A program made the position numbers and the translations under genes. Shown one piece after another: positions 25,425 to 38,999 of a stretch of 64,000 nt of DNA. Position 1 is the first letter of the stretch; each line of letters starts with the position of its first letter. The notes beneath the pieces are model-generated. The model did no database searches. It saw nothing but the letters and a program-made list of their open reading frames with translations, and was not told where the DNA came from. The stretch comes from Membranipora membranacea (taxonomy: Eukaryota > Bryozoa > Gymnolaemata > Cheilostomatida > Membraniporidae): assembly GCA_914767715.1 (NCBI GenBank), contig OU612073.1, positions 5,022,001-5,086,000 of the forward strand, given 5' to 3'.

Positions 25425-28400
25425 ATGAAGTTTGAAAACAGCAGCTTTTTTCTGCTGATATTTGGATATCTGCTAAGAACTGGGATCTCAGTGAGTATAT
25501 CTATGTCTTCTTATTCTTGACAACAAAAGTATTAGGAGACATTTATTTTGGTTCTTACAATCCTCACTAGCTGGACTTTGGTTATTTAGAGTTTTTTCTT
25601 TATTCCAAGCCAGCTATGGTTTATGTCAGCACTTTTAAAGTTTTGATTTTGTCTTTGGATTTTTATGCAAATATAGAAATCATTGACTTCACATTGAACC
25701 ATCCATGAATTTAAGATAGGGATTATCAAAGCTGTTTCTCCAGCTATTCAGCTTCAAAACAAGCCCAAAATTGACTCTTTGACCACCAGAAGCTGTGTTA
25801 TGAGGCATTGAAGTCGACCCTTTCAAAATCTGCTTGTGAGATCGGGAAGCCCTTGAGTGAGGTCATTACATCAGGGTTTTTGACCAATATTCGACATTTT
25901 TGTATATGGAACTGTTAAAGTGAAACCAACATTTTTCTTTGTCAAAATCTGCGTTAATCTCCTTAAATCTTTTGTTTTGGATTAATCTCTATGATGAAAC
26001 GAGCTGGCTTGGATTACAACTCATTCCAACAAATTTCGATCAAATTACATGAGTCCAAGGTTTCTAATGGTAGACATTATACGCAAATTGAATGTCTATG
26101 ACATCACATCCACATTCGCGAGGCTCATCAAGCATCAGCGAGGCCTTACTTTGATAGCAGTCCCTCTAATTATTTGTTGTAATGATGATGTGATCCAAAA
26201 CAATCAAGGCGCAATATACAGTTTTCGGTTAGTTGGTTTACAAAGACCAAAGGGCATTATAAAAATAATTTATTGTATAACTACCGAAAAACTACCAGCT
26301 TGATTTTATATTCCTTTTGTCTTTCCGTAGTCTTTAATTTGAAATTCATATTATAACCAAGGATTCAAAACTATTGTCAAGTAACTATTATGATTACCTC
26401 CGACTCTTCAGGTTGAGTATTCCAGCAGATGGCTCTCTCGTTATGAAGATGGATACTGTTTGTCTCAGGTGGACAGGCAGAGCACAGTGAATTCCGCTGA
26501 TGAATGCTTCCTCACTTGTTTAATGGGCACCTCAGCGTTCTATGGGGTATCATTCAATACAGTAACTGGAGAGTGTAGAATATCGAGCAGTAGTGATGTA
26601 GAGCCCTGCTTAGATTCAAACCTGATGGTGTTTGTGTCTTTAGAAGCCCTGCCTGCAACAACGACTTCTACATCAACATCAACAACTTTGACCACCACTA
26701 CGGCCAACCCGACAACAACCACAACAACAACAACAACTGCAACAACCACAACAACAACGCAGTCAACAACAACCGTTGGGAACAGTCCTTCTTATCCAGC
26801 TATCAACATAGGTAAAAATAACATCCATAAAGGGGTCAGTAACGCAATAGACAGTCTTCCGCCATAAGAATGAGAAAACTATAAGTTTTCAATGGTTACC
26901 ATGAATTAATCTATCTGGATCAGTGTGCATCATATTGCAGTACAAACACATGGATCAGATTTAGTTTCTTTGTTAGGCATTGTAAAATATGGAAACTCAT
27001 TTGATAATGCATAACGTAGACATCATGTGTCTAAAAGGTCAAATCGTGATTCTATTGTTCTTAGGTACAGCCATCTAGTTTATGGATGAGCATATTTATT
27101 ATTAATTGAAGTAATAATATTATTGCTTCTCATTGGTGGTAGCTTGTTGGGATTGTGCAGTAGTGCAGGCAAGGAGTAACAGTTTACTCCTTGGTGCAGG
27201 CAACTGAATACCCAACAGTGATAGTATATTTGAATGACTAAATCCTAAAGCTCTCCATAATTTTCATCCATCACTGCTTTTAACTTTCTCACAATACATA
27301 AATGTTGGATACCTACAGCGGTGCAAGCTTCTTGCATAACCCATTTTTGTCTGTGATTAATCTTTACTTACACATTATATGAATTTGAATGTTTTGTGAA
27401 AATGATAAACCTGTAAACCACCGAACTATGTCTGACAGAAAATTTGAGAGATGAATTTTTCAGTAAGCATGATATCTCATGTGAAGCAAGAATGTTATCG
27501 ACATTCAAAAAGTTCTCATAAATAATTTAGCAGCAATAACTTGTTTATTTATTCAGACCGTGTGCACCGAGCTTCTTCATCAGCCACTAGCGGTGATAAC
27601 TATTGGCGTAAGGCTAATGTTGCAGATGGTAATTATACAGACGATGGGTTCTGTGCTGACTGGGATGGTGATGAGGTAAGCATCATTTACACAAACAAAA
27701 CTCATCTTGAAGCTCAAAATAGATGAAGAGTTATCCCATTTCTAAGTATAGACTTACAACTCCTCAAAGTGTAATCATACCTTAGTCTTCACACCAGGCG
27801 AATTTCCAGGGTGCAGGGCATAAATAATCAGCCTTGAGAGCTCCCCTATTGGAAGTTCGAACCCAGTCACCAATCGCCTGGCAGTGAGAGGCAGTCCTGC
27901 TAAAAGATAACACCATCCCCCATCCCCAAATTAATAAATAGAAATTTATTCAAATTGTTATTACTCAGTGCCAGTTGTATATTTTCAGGAGCCCTACATA
28001 ATCCTTGATTTGGGCAGTAGTTTACAGAACACAGTAAAGCAGGTGCTCCTGTTCCCTCTTCAGCCGCTGACTGACTGGGGTAAGTGATGCATCGCTGGGT
28101 GTGCCAATGTAACAACGTGGACTTGTCCTTCTACTCAAAAATACTTACAGTTAGGCAGTTCCATTATGTGGCTGGCCTTTTTATTATTTTGGTCAGACAA
28201 ACACTATACCATATTTTGCCGGACTTAAGTCTAGGTTATTGTTATGCTCTTTGAAAATCCAAAAATGTCGATATTTGCTGCCTTAATATTTGGCCCTTCA
28301 AGTATAAAACTAAGGTTACAATAAAATTTCCATATAAGGATGGGCAAATGGGGCAAAAAGATATGCTATGAGTTATTTTAATAGTAAGACTTTTTGTTCA

Positions 28401-28630
28401 TTTCAGCTGACGAGTTATCAGACCTTGTGATTGAGTTGGCAGACAGTATCAGTGCATTCACTAATCAAGCTGGAGAACACACTTGTGCTACAACAAGTGG
28501 ACCTGCCATATCGGACCCGTACCTTGTGACATGTAACAGCCAGTACTATGAGAGATTTCTTAAAATTGGCAGACCTAATGCAACCATTACAGAACATCTT
28601 TGCATGGTAGAGATAGAAGTATATGGATGA
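25425..28630 (+). CDS. PMF-D: secreted PAN-mucin-F5/8C-like protein, 299 aa
   Basis: Exons: 25425-25490 (22-residue signal, core FFLLIFGYLL), 26412-26811, 27557-27675, 27989-28079 and 28407-28630 (stop TGA); 900 nt, phases 0,1,0,1. The PAN-like domain has only five Cys: the fourth is Phe65 (SAFYGVSFN instead of xCYGVSFN), leaving an unpaired Cys if the others bond as in paralogues. The Thr-rich linker ends NSPSYPAINIG. The lectin-like module reads YTDDGFCADW (CC changed to FC), EPYIILDLG, RPNAT and LCMVEIEVYG. A polyadenylation signal lies at 28768. With PMF-E it forms a subfamily sharing the signal-peptide style and the FC motif. An SINE-like head lies in the third intron. Confidence 0.85.
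27790..27900 (-). mobile_element. SINE-like tRNA head in PMF-D intron
   Basis: On the minus strand a B-box-like GACTGGGTTCGAACTTCC lies within a sequence bounded by CCAGGCGATTGG and CGCCTGGTGTG. It resembles a degenerate tRNA-derived repeat. No second copy was identified in the window. Confidence 0.3.
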
Positions 28631-28767
28631 CATTCTCAGGTTTTTGTTTGATGATCTTAATGCAGCGCTTTCTGTAATAACTTCTACTTTTTATGATTGG
28701 AATGCGGACAATCAACCCATGTCTCTCGTGTGGTTAACTTTATCTAAAGTGCAAAGTTTTCGTGAAC

Positions 28768-28773
28768 AATAAA
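28768..28773 (+). terminator. Polyadenylation signal AATAAA of PMF-D
   Basis: AATAAA lies 138 bases after the stop codon of PMF-D and is the first canonical hexamer in the 3' flank. Confidence 0.5.
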
Positions 28774-28799
28774 AGTGAATTGTTGTATACATGTTAAGA

Positions 28800-29660
28800 T
28801 CCTCTATTACATATAAAAGTGTCCTATTACTAATTTTCTTAATGGATCCTCTCACAACGCCATCTGATGAAGGAGTATTGATTATGATGAGCTCATGAAC
28901 TAGAAATATAAACAAAAACCTGGTCAAAAAAACCTGCCAAAACATGAGTTAATATCTTAAACATTCACACAGCAGCAAAGTAAAAGAAAAAGTGTATTTG
29001 GGCAGGGAAGGTTTAGAGCCTCAAACTGGAAGACTATTTGGAAACTAAAAAGAGAGGCATTGTGAAGTTGTGTCAAGATGAAGCATTACTGCCATATGGT
29101 GTTATAGATCAAGTGTCAAGTTACCAGTAAAATAGCTGCTGGCTGGAGGGGGGCAACTCAAAATGTAGGCAAATTGGATCGAACTTTATCTAAATTATAT
29201 CATCGGTTTGCCAGGTTTTAAACTGGGAAAGAACCAATGACGAAAGGGGTGGCTATTGCCGTAGCAGCAGTGCTGTAATCTTCTAATGTTTGTTGCCACA
29301 GAGATCAAAATATTGATGTGTTGAGACTTTTACTCAAATTCAAAGGGGCCAATGTATCAAGTGCAATTTTTAACATGCTCTAGACTCTTTCAGCCGTCCC
29401 ACTGTGGGCCCCCATCATCACTGATGAAAACAGTTCTTGTTCTTTTCATCCAGTATTTACCATCTTCAATGGACTTTTCCGATAATGAGAAGATGTGCCA
29501 TGCAAAGCAATATTTAGGTTTAAAGTTTGACATTATAATGTATATTTTTAATCTAAGACCCATTCAATAAATTGACCATCAACTTTGAAATGGTTTGTAA
29601 GCCGCCGGGTTTTCACTTCGATCACGGAGCTGATGGTGAAGAGAGCGTAAAATACTGGAT
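28800..29660. other. Intergenic between PMF-D and PMF-E
   Basis: No exon, RNA gene or clear repeat recognised. Small frames here have no family features. Confidence 0.4.
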
Positions 29661-29665
29661 GAGCG

Positions 29666-32234
29666 ATGTTGCTAAATTCAGACTTCTTCGGCGTATTTTT
29701 CTTGGTATATAGTTACCTATTCAGAAACGCAAACTCAGTGAGTACATACCATATTCTCTACCAGGCTTGTCTAAGTGGGTAGACGACTGCGAGTGTGTAG
29801 TTGTGGCATTATGTTATCAAAAGTTAATTGCTTGCAGGTGTCAGAGCACTTAAACTAATACCTAGCTGCACTAATTGCTGTGGTAGAATTCTCTTCTATA
29901 CATTAGAAGACACCACTTATGACTGGCGCAATTTATCAATTTTGCTGTTTGTTTTCAAATCTACAACACAATGTGCGAGAAATCGGAAGAGTTATTGTTT
30001 TTCCAAAGGCTGATCTGTTCTAAAACTCAAAACAAAAATTCAATCATCCCAACATTACCCTTCAAAATGATAAAAATCACACCTGCATACATATGATGAA
30101 AACTTTTCATTCAAATTATCCAGTTAATTCCAAAAAATATGTTATAACATATCGCAACATAATATATCATAGTATATACTTTTATCCTCGGAATAAAAGT
30201 AGCAGACAAGGTGAGAAGTTCTCTTGTGCAAACTTTTATGAAGTAATGACAGATACTTGAGATACTTGGCGGTGCTGATCGACTGTCCCAGCTTTTATGC
30301 TGTTTGTGTGACTAATTTCAAAATTAACTGACACATTTATTTTGCTATCTTTAGCTCGGAGACTCCAGCAGATGGCTTTCTCGATACGCAGATGAGTATT
30401 GCCTCTCTCAGGTCGACAGCCTACACACAGCAAATTCTGTTGGCGAATGTATTCCGATATGCCTAATGGGAGGAAAGGTATGCTATGGAGTATCGTTCAA
30501 TACGATGACCGGAGAATGCAAATTATCCAGTAGCAATCTAGTAGAGCCATGTTCTGAGCCGAATCTGAAATTGTATGTGTCTACGGAAGCCTCGCCTTCA
30601 ACAATCACAAGTGTGACAGACAGTTCAACAGACACCACGCAAGCTTCAACAGACCCATCCTCAACCATGCCACAGACAATAGCTCACACTACAATTTCAA
30701 CACCAAAAGAAACACCAACGTCCACTGCACTACCAACAGCAGTAGCAAATATATCACAAGGCATGACAACAACGCAGCCAACTACCACACCGCAATTTGC
30801 TTTAGCAATCATCAACATAGGTATGATTTCTGATAAACTGTACGGTTCTGAAATGAATATCAGTATTAAAATAACATTGAGAAATGTTATGTCAAAAAGA
30901 GGTTACCGTTTTCCATCTCCAGAAAACTACAAAATATAAACATATAAAATGAACATGAGTATTAAAATAATATTGAGAAAATCAAATTAAAAAATCAGCA
31001 AAAGATTTTATTTTAATTCGACCACCTTTTCAAAGAATCCACCTTTTATTGATTGCAAATTGATTTTGAGCAAAGCTTAGCCCAAACCACAAATATTGTT
31101 CTGTTAAATGAATTTCCTGGTGGTCTACCCAACATTTTTTTTTATTATTCTGCTAAAAGGACGGATATAAAACCACATAACGTACAAAAATGCTGTTGCC
31201 TGATATTTGCTTATGTTTTTTTCTGACACATCAGACGATGTAGAGAGGGTGTCTGAGGCTGTGAGCAGTGAGGATTATGATTGGGACGAGGATAATATAA
31301 TTGGTGTCAGTTTTTTAAATGATGGTTTCTGTACTGAGTGGGATGATGATGAGGTATGCATTCTGTATTTACATCATTATTATAATTGTACATTTTTCAA
31401 TATATCATTATTGTAGAATGTATTCAAAAGAAATTAAGATAAATGAAGGGAGAAAAGGGACGAAGCAATGCAGAAAAGAGGGAAAGAAAAACAAATAACA
31501 TCAACAAGGCAAAAAACAATACAAGTGTATTATTCTTTCAAACCCTTGCTGCCTCTAAGCTCTAAACACTCTTTCTGAATTATGTCCTTTCAAAACAAGT
31601 GCCGAAAATTCACGAACCGATTGGTCTTCTCAAATGATTAATTTTTATTACTGCTCTACTAATTAAGTGGTAATCATATATCTCAACCACAGGAGCCCCA
31701 TGTGATCCTGGACCTAGGCAGCAGTGTACAGAGTACAGTAAAAATGGTGGTGATTCACCCTCTTCAACCGCTGACTGTTTGGGGTAAGTTAGTAGCCATG
31801 TCATGTGGCAGCATTTCACTGATAATCAATGTTGAACCTGTGAAAATCAACAAAGCATTGTTTTTTTTCTTGTTTGTAATATTCGTAAATATTTGATGGA
31901 ATTATGAAATTTAATTTTTCAAAATATGGAATTTAAGGTTTCACAGTGTATAGGAGTTAGATCTTCTCTAAGTTTGTTGCCAGGCAATCGTTCAAACTTA
32001 ATAATTGTAGCTGATGAATTGTCTGATTTGGTGATAGAGTTAGCACACAGTACTGATGACTTTACCGATCACCCTGGAGAATTCACTTGTGCTAAGACAT
32101 GCGGACCTGCCATATCAGACCCCTACCATGTGACATGTAACAACCAGTACTACGCGAGATTTCTTAAAATTGGCAGACCCAATGCCACTAGTACCGAACA
32201 TCTTTGCATGAAAAAGATATTTGTATTTGGATAA
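29666..32234 (+). CDS. PMF-E: secreted PAN-mucin-F5/8C-like protein, 323 aa
   Basis: Exons: 29666-29737 (24-residue signal, core FFGVFFLVYSYLF, donor TCA|GTGAGT), 30355-30820, 31235-31353, 31693-31783 and 32011-32234 (stop TAA); 972 nt, phases 0,1,0,1. The first exon was assigned from phase, donor and similarity to PMF-D. The PAN-like domain has six Cys (KVCYGVSFNTMTGEC). The linker is Ser/Thr/Pro-rich and less repetitive than in other members. The lectin-like module has NDGFCTEW, EPHVILDLG and RPNAT. It carries an extra Cys (AKTCGPA) and a changed end (LCMKKIFVFG). A candidate AATAAA is at 32516-32521. Confidence 0.8.
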
Positions 32235-32239
32235 ACTTT

Positions 32240-34320
32240 GAGCTTAAGATTTTATCTCACTTCACTGCTTCTGTTGTGACAGTATAAAACATATTATGTG
32301 TATGCATGGTGGAAGTGATCGTATATGGATAGATATTTCAGCTTTTGATACTTGGCTCATTTCTTCTTAGTCTTATCTTCCAATATTATAATTTAGTTCA
32401 ACAAACTTGCGGGTGACGTGGTGGTCAATAATTTACAATATTTGTTTTGTGGTCAAAATACTGTAACTTAAAATACATTTTCTTCATGTTTTATATATAT
32501 ATATGTTGGATTAGAAATAAAATTAACGTGATGGGATGTCGCACTTTGAGGTCTGATCCATTAGAGATATTAGTCTGTGCACTCTCATTGACATGCTAGC
32601 AGGTTACAGACCATAATTCAGCAGCGCATCAATACCATTCCAATCGATGCCAGTCACAAGGCGTCATACATTGTGGACGTTAATGCTATCAAAGATTTCG
32701 GACTGGTGTCTTGCTGGTTATGATGTCCATGACAGTCTATCAAAACTCTACAAACTCTTGAAGCTTTTCTGCCATTATTCTGATTTGCTAAGGTAGAGGT
32801 AGAAATACTGTTGCAGCTGCTTGTAGCATTGGTAATAAGTTGACAGCATTGCTATTGATGTCTTCTGTGCTTTGTAGGATAGTAACCAGCAAAACTAATT
32901 TTCTGCGGTTTTAAAGTCTTATGATGAGTTATCTCCTTTTGAAACAGGTAACAACAACTCCTGTATCAATATGTGAATATTATTTCTGCAAATGTTTTTG
33001 TCTTGACACCATGGTTATACAATTTCAGTTCTGAGTCAATAACCGTAGCGGTTGGTAAAACTGTACCTGGGAGTATATATTAACACGTATATATATTTGT
33101 ATATACATATTAATTTTATTGGACATATGCAACAATGTACAATGCAAATATTTCCAATGATAAGAATCATTTTTTTACTAAACCAGTAGCGCTTTTAGAT
33201 GCTGCATCAAGACATGAAGCCCCCTAGTGCATGGTATATTGTAGTAGCCAGTACCAATTCTATGGTGTAATTGATGTGGTACAGTACCACATCAAATACA
33301 CCAGTACCACATCAAATACACCAGTACCACATCAAATACACTTTAGAGGTGGAAATACTAGGATATTAGTTTGCCAAGTAAGAGAATTACTGTTAGCTAG
33401 AACCGATCTGCACTTACTAAGATCGAAATTTGTATTAATCAAGAAAGTTGAATAAATACTACCTAGCTGTAAATTCCAGCTCTATCAAAAGTTTGAGATT
33501 TTGGAATTTTCCTCCTATGAATAATTTTTTCCTCAATGGACTGCTTAGGGTAAAAAGCACTTTGTTATGCTGGAAAACCTTGACACTTGCCTTCTTTACT
33601 GAAAATTTAATTGTAAGAATATGATAACCATTCAGATGCAAAAGGCATCAAACGAAACCTTTTTAGGGACAATTTCCCACCCTCTCATCACTTCATAGCC
33701 CTATAATAGACAGCATTGTGCTCTTACTCTAAAACCTGATGACAAAGGCTAAAATATTTGGTAAGTGATGCAGTTCCCACTGGATTAGTATTTTATTTTC
33801 AAACACTGTTATTAAATGTAGACAAATTTACGAATACAGCAGACAACTTAGCCTAGCTTGTATGAATGCAAACTAGCTTATTACAACTCGAGGATAAATA
33901 AAGTACATCTCTCAATATTTATGACATACCAAACTCACAAAACTAAATTTTTCAAAATAGAAAAATCAATGCTTTTAAAATTTGCATAAATATTTTGATA
34001 ATGAATAATTGATTGCAAATCTTAATTACTACTATGGATATAAGAGCTGCACCAATTAAATATTAATCTGCCATGGATTCCCTTGTAATCGTTGGAAGTG
34101 ACAGATATCAGACTTTTTCAACAATCTTGCTTGCAGTGGATAAACATTAAAGACACTGTTGGACTATTGTCTCATCATCTGTCAATTCTGACACTTTCTG
34201 TACTCAACAAATTTGGTCAGTGCTGTTGGGACCTAAAAATAGCATCTTAGTTCATTTTTTACACCTGAAAGAAAGGACACCACTAATCTGCCTGCCACCT
34301 GTTAACTGCAGTCAGGCCTG
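32240..34320. other. Intergenic between PMF-E and PMF-F
   Basis: Contains the PMF-E 3' flank and the 20-bp minisatellite at 33281. No exon recognised. Confidence 0.4.
33281..33340. repeat. 20-bp minisatellite, three units
   Basis: The unit CCAGTACCACATCAAATACA is present three times head to tail, the first with one mismatch at its start. Just upstream, TGATGTGGTAC is the inverted form of its core, so the array can form a small hairpin. Confidence 0.85.
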
Positions 34321-34327
34321 ATCAAAT

Positions 34328-37062
34328 ATGCTTAGCTCTGCATTGCTTCCCCTCCTGCTGTTTTGCATGACTGTCAGATCAAGTGATGGGGTGAGTACCA
34401 TTAAATTAGAATTTGTAGACAAACATAATCAACCACAGCCTTGTAAGGTGTTGACACACCGGACGCTTGTGCAAAACGCCAGTGCGGGTGCGCCGGAACG
34501 TCGCCCGTTCTACCATAGTTTGGTCTGCATTTGAAAATTTCGGACTTGCAAAATATTCCAGTTTTCACGGGCCACACTAGGCAACTCAACTCTACAGTTA
34601 CCTTAAGGTTGTGGTTGTGTATTACACACAGGATGACCAGTAACCTACACGTTAGTGTTTTGGTTGAACTACAGAAATTGAATTTAGCACCCGGAGCCAT
34701 TGAAATCGCAGACTTCAATTTTTGAATTTGATTTTTGGAATTCCTTAGAATATTTGATCGTTAATCCATAACCTCAAGTCAACGTCCGATATTCACATGT
34801 ATAACAAACTTCACAGCATTCTTTATTAGCTTCAGTTGAAAATAAAACTCTTTCCTTCAATTTTTCGGTTAATAGGTTGGGCATTCCGCCAGATTCATGT
34901 CAAGATATGAGAATGGATATTGTTTGGAAAGTACTCACAGGGTGCACGTAGCAAGCTCTGCCCGCAGATGCATACCGAAATGCCTACTTGGGAAAACCGC
35001 ATGTTACGGCGTGTCATTCAACACAGCAACAGGAGAGTGTAATGTTTCAAGGTCAAATATGGTTGTCCCATGCTCTGAGGATAATATCAAGATCTTCGTC
35101 TCCACGGAAGCTCCTACAGACACAACAACAGCAGCAACAGGAACTGAACGGACAACACATGTTATCAACAATTACAGCCAGCAAACAAATCGCGACAACA
35201 CCGCAACAACGACACCCGCTTCTAACAACAACAGTCCCCAAACAAATGATGAAAACATCTCACCAACAGCACACCCTGGTGCCAGCATGTATTCAAATCC
35301 TGCTAACAGTCCTTCAACCCAATTCTCAATGACCAACCCGTCACAAGGGGATCAAACAACAACTACTTATCATCAACCATCTGTCTCACAACCTGCTGTC
35401 GCAACATCTGTGCAATCAAACCCTACAACAGAATTACAACCTGTAACAACAACCGTGCAACATACTACAACAACAGCAGTTGTAACAAGTCCTTCCTATC
35501 CACAACTTTACATAGGTTAGTATGAATTTTAATGACTATCACTCCATTACAAAGAAATTCTTGAATTTATCTCATCATGTTTGGTTTTATACTTAGGTGG
35601 TTTTGATATTTATTCGTCAATGAAAATTTTCGTACTGAAACCCATCAAGTCTCATTTTTTAAAAATACCCGAGGGGCTGTTGAAATGATTACGGAATAAC
35701 CATGAAATCAAATGTAATAATAAATGAATAGAATTAATAAAGCAGTTATAGATAATTATAGAACAAAATGTATGAAATGTTGTTCTATGCTCACAGAAAA
35801 AGTGAGCAGGACTTCAGATGACGATAGCGACGCAAACTTTAATTGGGTGAAGGGAAATGTCAACGATGGTAGTTACACTGATGACGGATGCTGCATGATA
35901 TGGAACACAAATGTATGTATTGTATTCTGTCTCTGCCACATGTGGTTACGAAATGAAAATTTGTCGAGCTAAGGATAGGTTTTGATATTACTAGATACTA
36001 TAAAAATTAATGCACATACAAAAATTAAATTTATCTTTTAAAGAAGACTGAGTTTTAAAACTGCACACATTGTGCTCTAAAACATTGGCGCCATAGCTCT
36101 ATTCTACTTTTGATGTTGCCGTAGCCCCCTGATGGTGAGGTGGTGAAACTTTGCAAAACCACAAAAATTTGAGTTTGGGCAGACACCACTGAAAAGATTG
36201 ACTGAAAAGATTTTGTTTTTATTGCAATAAGAGTTGTAATCAATTGAATCCGGACGGGCGACAAGTTTTTTTGTGGTCTTAATTCATTTTAACTAAATGG
36301 AAGAATTTTATCCCAAGAAATTCCAATCCGACCAAAGACCTGTACACAAAAAAGATGAAGGGATATTTGAATGTATTTGACCAGACTACAACTATTGAAG
36401 AGTGATCTTATGTGTTTTATTAAAAACAGCATTATTCCGTTTTTCGAGATTTAATACATTACATTACATAACTGTATTGATGATGGTGTAAAGGTTATTT
36501 CATACCGATAGGAGCCGTACATCGCCTTTGATTTGGGAGGTGGTGCACAAGAATCTGTGAACCAGGTTCTTATATACCCACTGATGCAACTGGACGATTG
36601 GGGTGAGTTGCTTTAATAGACATATGATGTCTATGGTTTATGTTTATGGTAACTCTAAACATATAATCGTAATCCCTCAGTTTTATGAGGAGCATGGAAA
36701 ATGTTTCATATCAAATCATTTCATATTTATAAACACATTAACATATATGTATGGGATAATAAGGCGGGTAATCTTCACGAAATGATTGTTTATTTGCTAA
36801 TTCAACACTGACTGTGTCCGTTTTTCTTCAAATTACAGCTGATGTGTTGTCTGATTTGGTGATAGACTTGGCAGATAGTTCGAGTGATTTTACAAATCAC
36901 CCCGGAGAAAACATTTGTGCTACAACAAGTGGACCTGCCACCTCCAATCCCTATCTTATCACATGTAACCAGCAGCATTCCCTGAGGTATCTCAGAATCG
37001 GCAGACCGAACGCAACTAGTACTGAGCGCCTTTGTATGGTGGAGGTTGAACTCTATGGCTAG
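34328..37062 (+). CDS. PMF-F: secreted PAN-mucin-F5/8C-like protein with long linker, 377 aa
   Basis: Exons: 34328-34390 (21-residue signal, core LLPLLLFCMTV), 34876-35515, 35797-35912, 36512-36602 and 36839-37062 (stop TAG); 1134 nt, phases 0,1,0,1. The signal peptide and the start of the PAN exon (VGHSARFMSRYENGYC) differ from all other members. The six PAN cysteines are kept (TACYGVSFNTATGEC). The linker is the longest in the array (about 130 residues) and rich in Thr, Asn, Gln and Ser rather than plain poly-Thr. The lectin-like module has YTDDGCCMIW, EPYIAFDLG, RPNAT and LCMVEVELYG. Exon 3 is one codon shorter. AATAAA occurs only 8 bases after the stop, at 37070. Confidence 0.85.
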
Positions 37063-37079
37063 GAATTTGAATAAAGTAT

Positions 37080-38390
37080 ATTGTAGGGATCAAAATCTTG
37101 TCCCAGGATGTATCTAACAAAATTACAACCGATGGATGTTACCGATCATAAAAGCTTTGTTGTGTTTGGTGGCAAAGGATACAAAGCTTGTCGTCAATTA
37201 CGCATTCCCTGAACTTTGTTTTTAATTAGATGAGATAAACTATTGTATTATTCTTAGTTTTTTTTTGCCTTTGAGTTCAACTTATGAGCATCGATAGTCC
37301 CACATATTTTCGATTTCATAATTATTGCCCACCAAATTTCTTACTGTTTGATGTAATAATCTGTGATCATATTTCATCCTGAAGATAAGAGGTAGGCCTA
37401 GATTCTGCCCTAGATTCAGTGTCACCCCTAGATCAATAAGACAACATTATGTAAAAGGGCTGACAATGATCAGACTCAAAAATAAGGACAGATAAATTGA
37501 TCGTATTTTCTATATATATATTTATACCCAGGCAAACAACAGTAGATTGAGACCAAACTTCATTCTGCAAGCAAATAAATTTGTCAAAATGGGATGTGGC
37601 GAGTGTTTAACTATTTCATAGTCATTTTGAATTCCAATAAGCAGTAGATCAAAACCAGTAGGAGAATGTTAGTTGTGAAACACTAATCAGGAACAATGAA
37701 GACACTATTAGAAACAAGAAAAGCAATTCTTCTGTGTATGGTACAATTAATTTTCTCAAAACAAAAAATCATGACCAAGTGCTTTGCATATGTTTTTTTT
37801 CAATTCATATCAATGCCATCCTTTCTATCCATCAATATCTTCTCACAGGCCTCTTCCAAATATAAACCAAGATTCGATATTTGTTTAGCTATTGGTGTAG
37901 ATATTGGATTCAACAATACAACAATGACATGTCATTAATTATTTACCAATGGGTACATTAAAGAGATCGCCCTCGCATGTGAGTTTAGAGTATTAATATC
38001 CAGCTACAGATATTGATTACTTGACACTGATATATTTTTATGCAGCTCTTGCTGACAGGCCATGACCAGGACCGGCTGACACGGATTTGAATTATTCTAA
38101 AAAATGCTTATCTCTTAGGATCGGGAGAGGGTAGCTCTTTTTCCAAGAGCTCGAAGTAAAATAACCCTGAAATACTGCAAACTTTCGTTTTCTTTTGCAT
38201 ATTTGAAAGGCGATGTCATAAATATTCCGCGTCATTATTCTATTGACAATTGAAATAGATAGTAATACTTTCTATCCTAAAAATGACTGGTTGGGTGACT
38301 GTCATCTCAACAGGAGAGGCAGTCTTTATGTATATACTTCTATTGTCAGCAACAATTCATTATTACTAATATTTTTCATGATGTGACATA
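37080..38390. other. Intergenic after PMF-F
   Basis: No gene recognised. The 80-codon plus-strand frame at 37696-37938 has no domain or splice support. Confidence 0.4.
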
Positions 38391-38990
38391 AATGGCAAAA
38401 AAGAAAAATGATACAAACAAACATTAAACAAATAATAAGACTATGCTAAAAAACTGAAAAAATGTTGCATTAGCCTTTTCTTAAACATATTCAAAGTAAG
38501 AGTGCTATTCAATGTAGAGGGTAAATATTAAAGTTTGTTGCTATTTTGTGGTTTAAGTTGTCTAATGGAGGTTTAAGTAAGTGTGTATCTCATTATGGAA
38601 ATCGGTGTGGTGTGGTAACAAAAAAATTAGAGATGTATGGGAGGGATAAATTATTCAGAGCCTTAAATCACGTAATGCAAATAAAATAATTGCTCAGTAT
38701 TGGAAGGGGTAAAGTTTTAAGCGTCGTACATAGGTCATTAGTAGGTGACAAATAAAAAGGTATATGTTGAACATTGGCCACAATTCTCAAGGCTCTTTTT
38801 TGTTGAGTGAAAATTGGGTTTTTGATATTTGATGCACATAAGTTGTAATATATATGGATACCATAAATGAGATAACAGTGAATAAATTGAAAATAAAATT
38901 GTTTAGCAGAAAGCGTGATCAAGTAGGGTCTGCATAGCTTGAGTAAGTTTGTATTTTTTGAGACCTTATCCAAAACAGTCTTAGTGACAA
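38390..38990 (-). mobile_element. Non-LTR retrotransposon, C-terminal fragment (second LINE type)
   Basis: The minus-strand frame 38973-38668 reads like the end of a LINE reverse transcriptase: a FIHCYLIYGIHIYYN-type block followed by TQQKRALRIVANVQH. Beyond its stop, other frames still show the usual tail (NMFKKRLMQHFF near 38480), so the copy is frameshifted. Sequence differs from the LINE at 47947-48480, so it is a different family. It is 5'-truncated and inactive. Confidence 0.65.
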
Positions 38991-38999
38991 TCCCTTATT

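Noticed and set aside
33281-33340. CRISPR-like array
   Set aside because: Three directly abutting 20-bp units with no spacers in animal DNA form an ordinary minisatellite.
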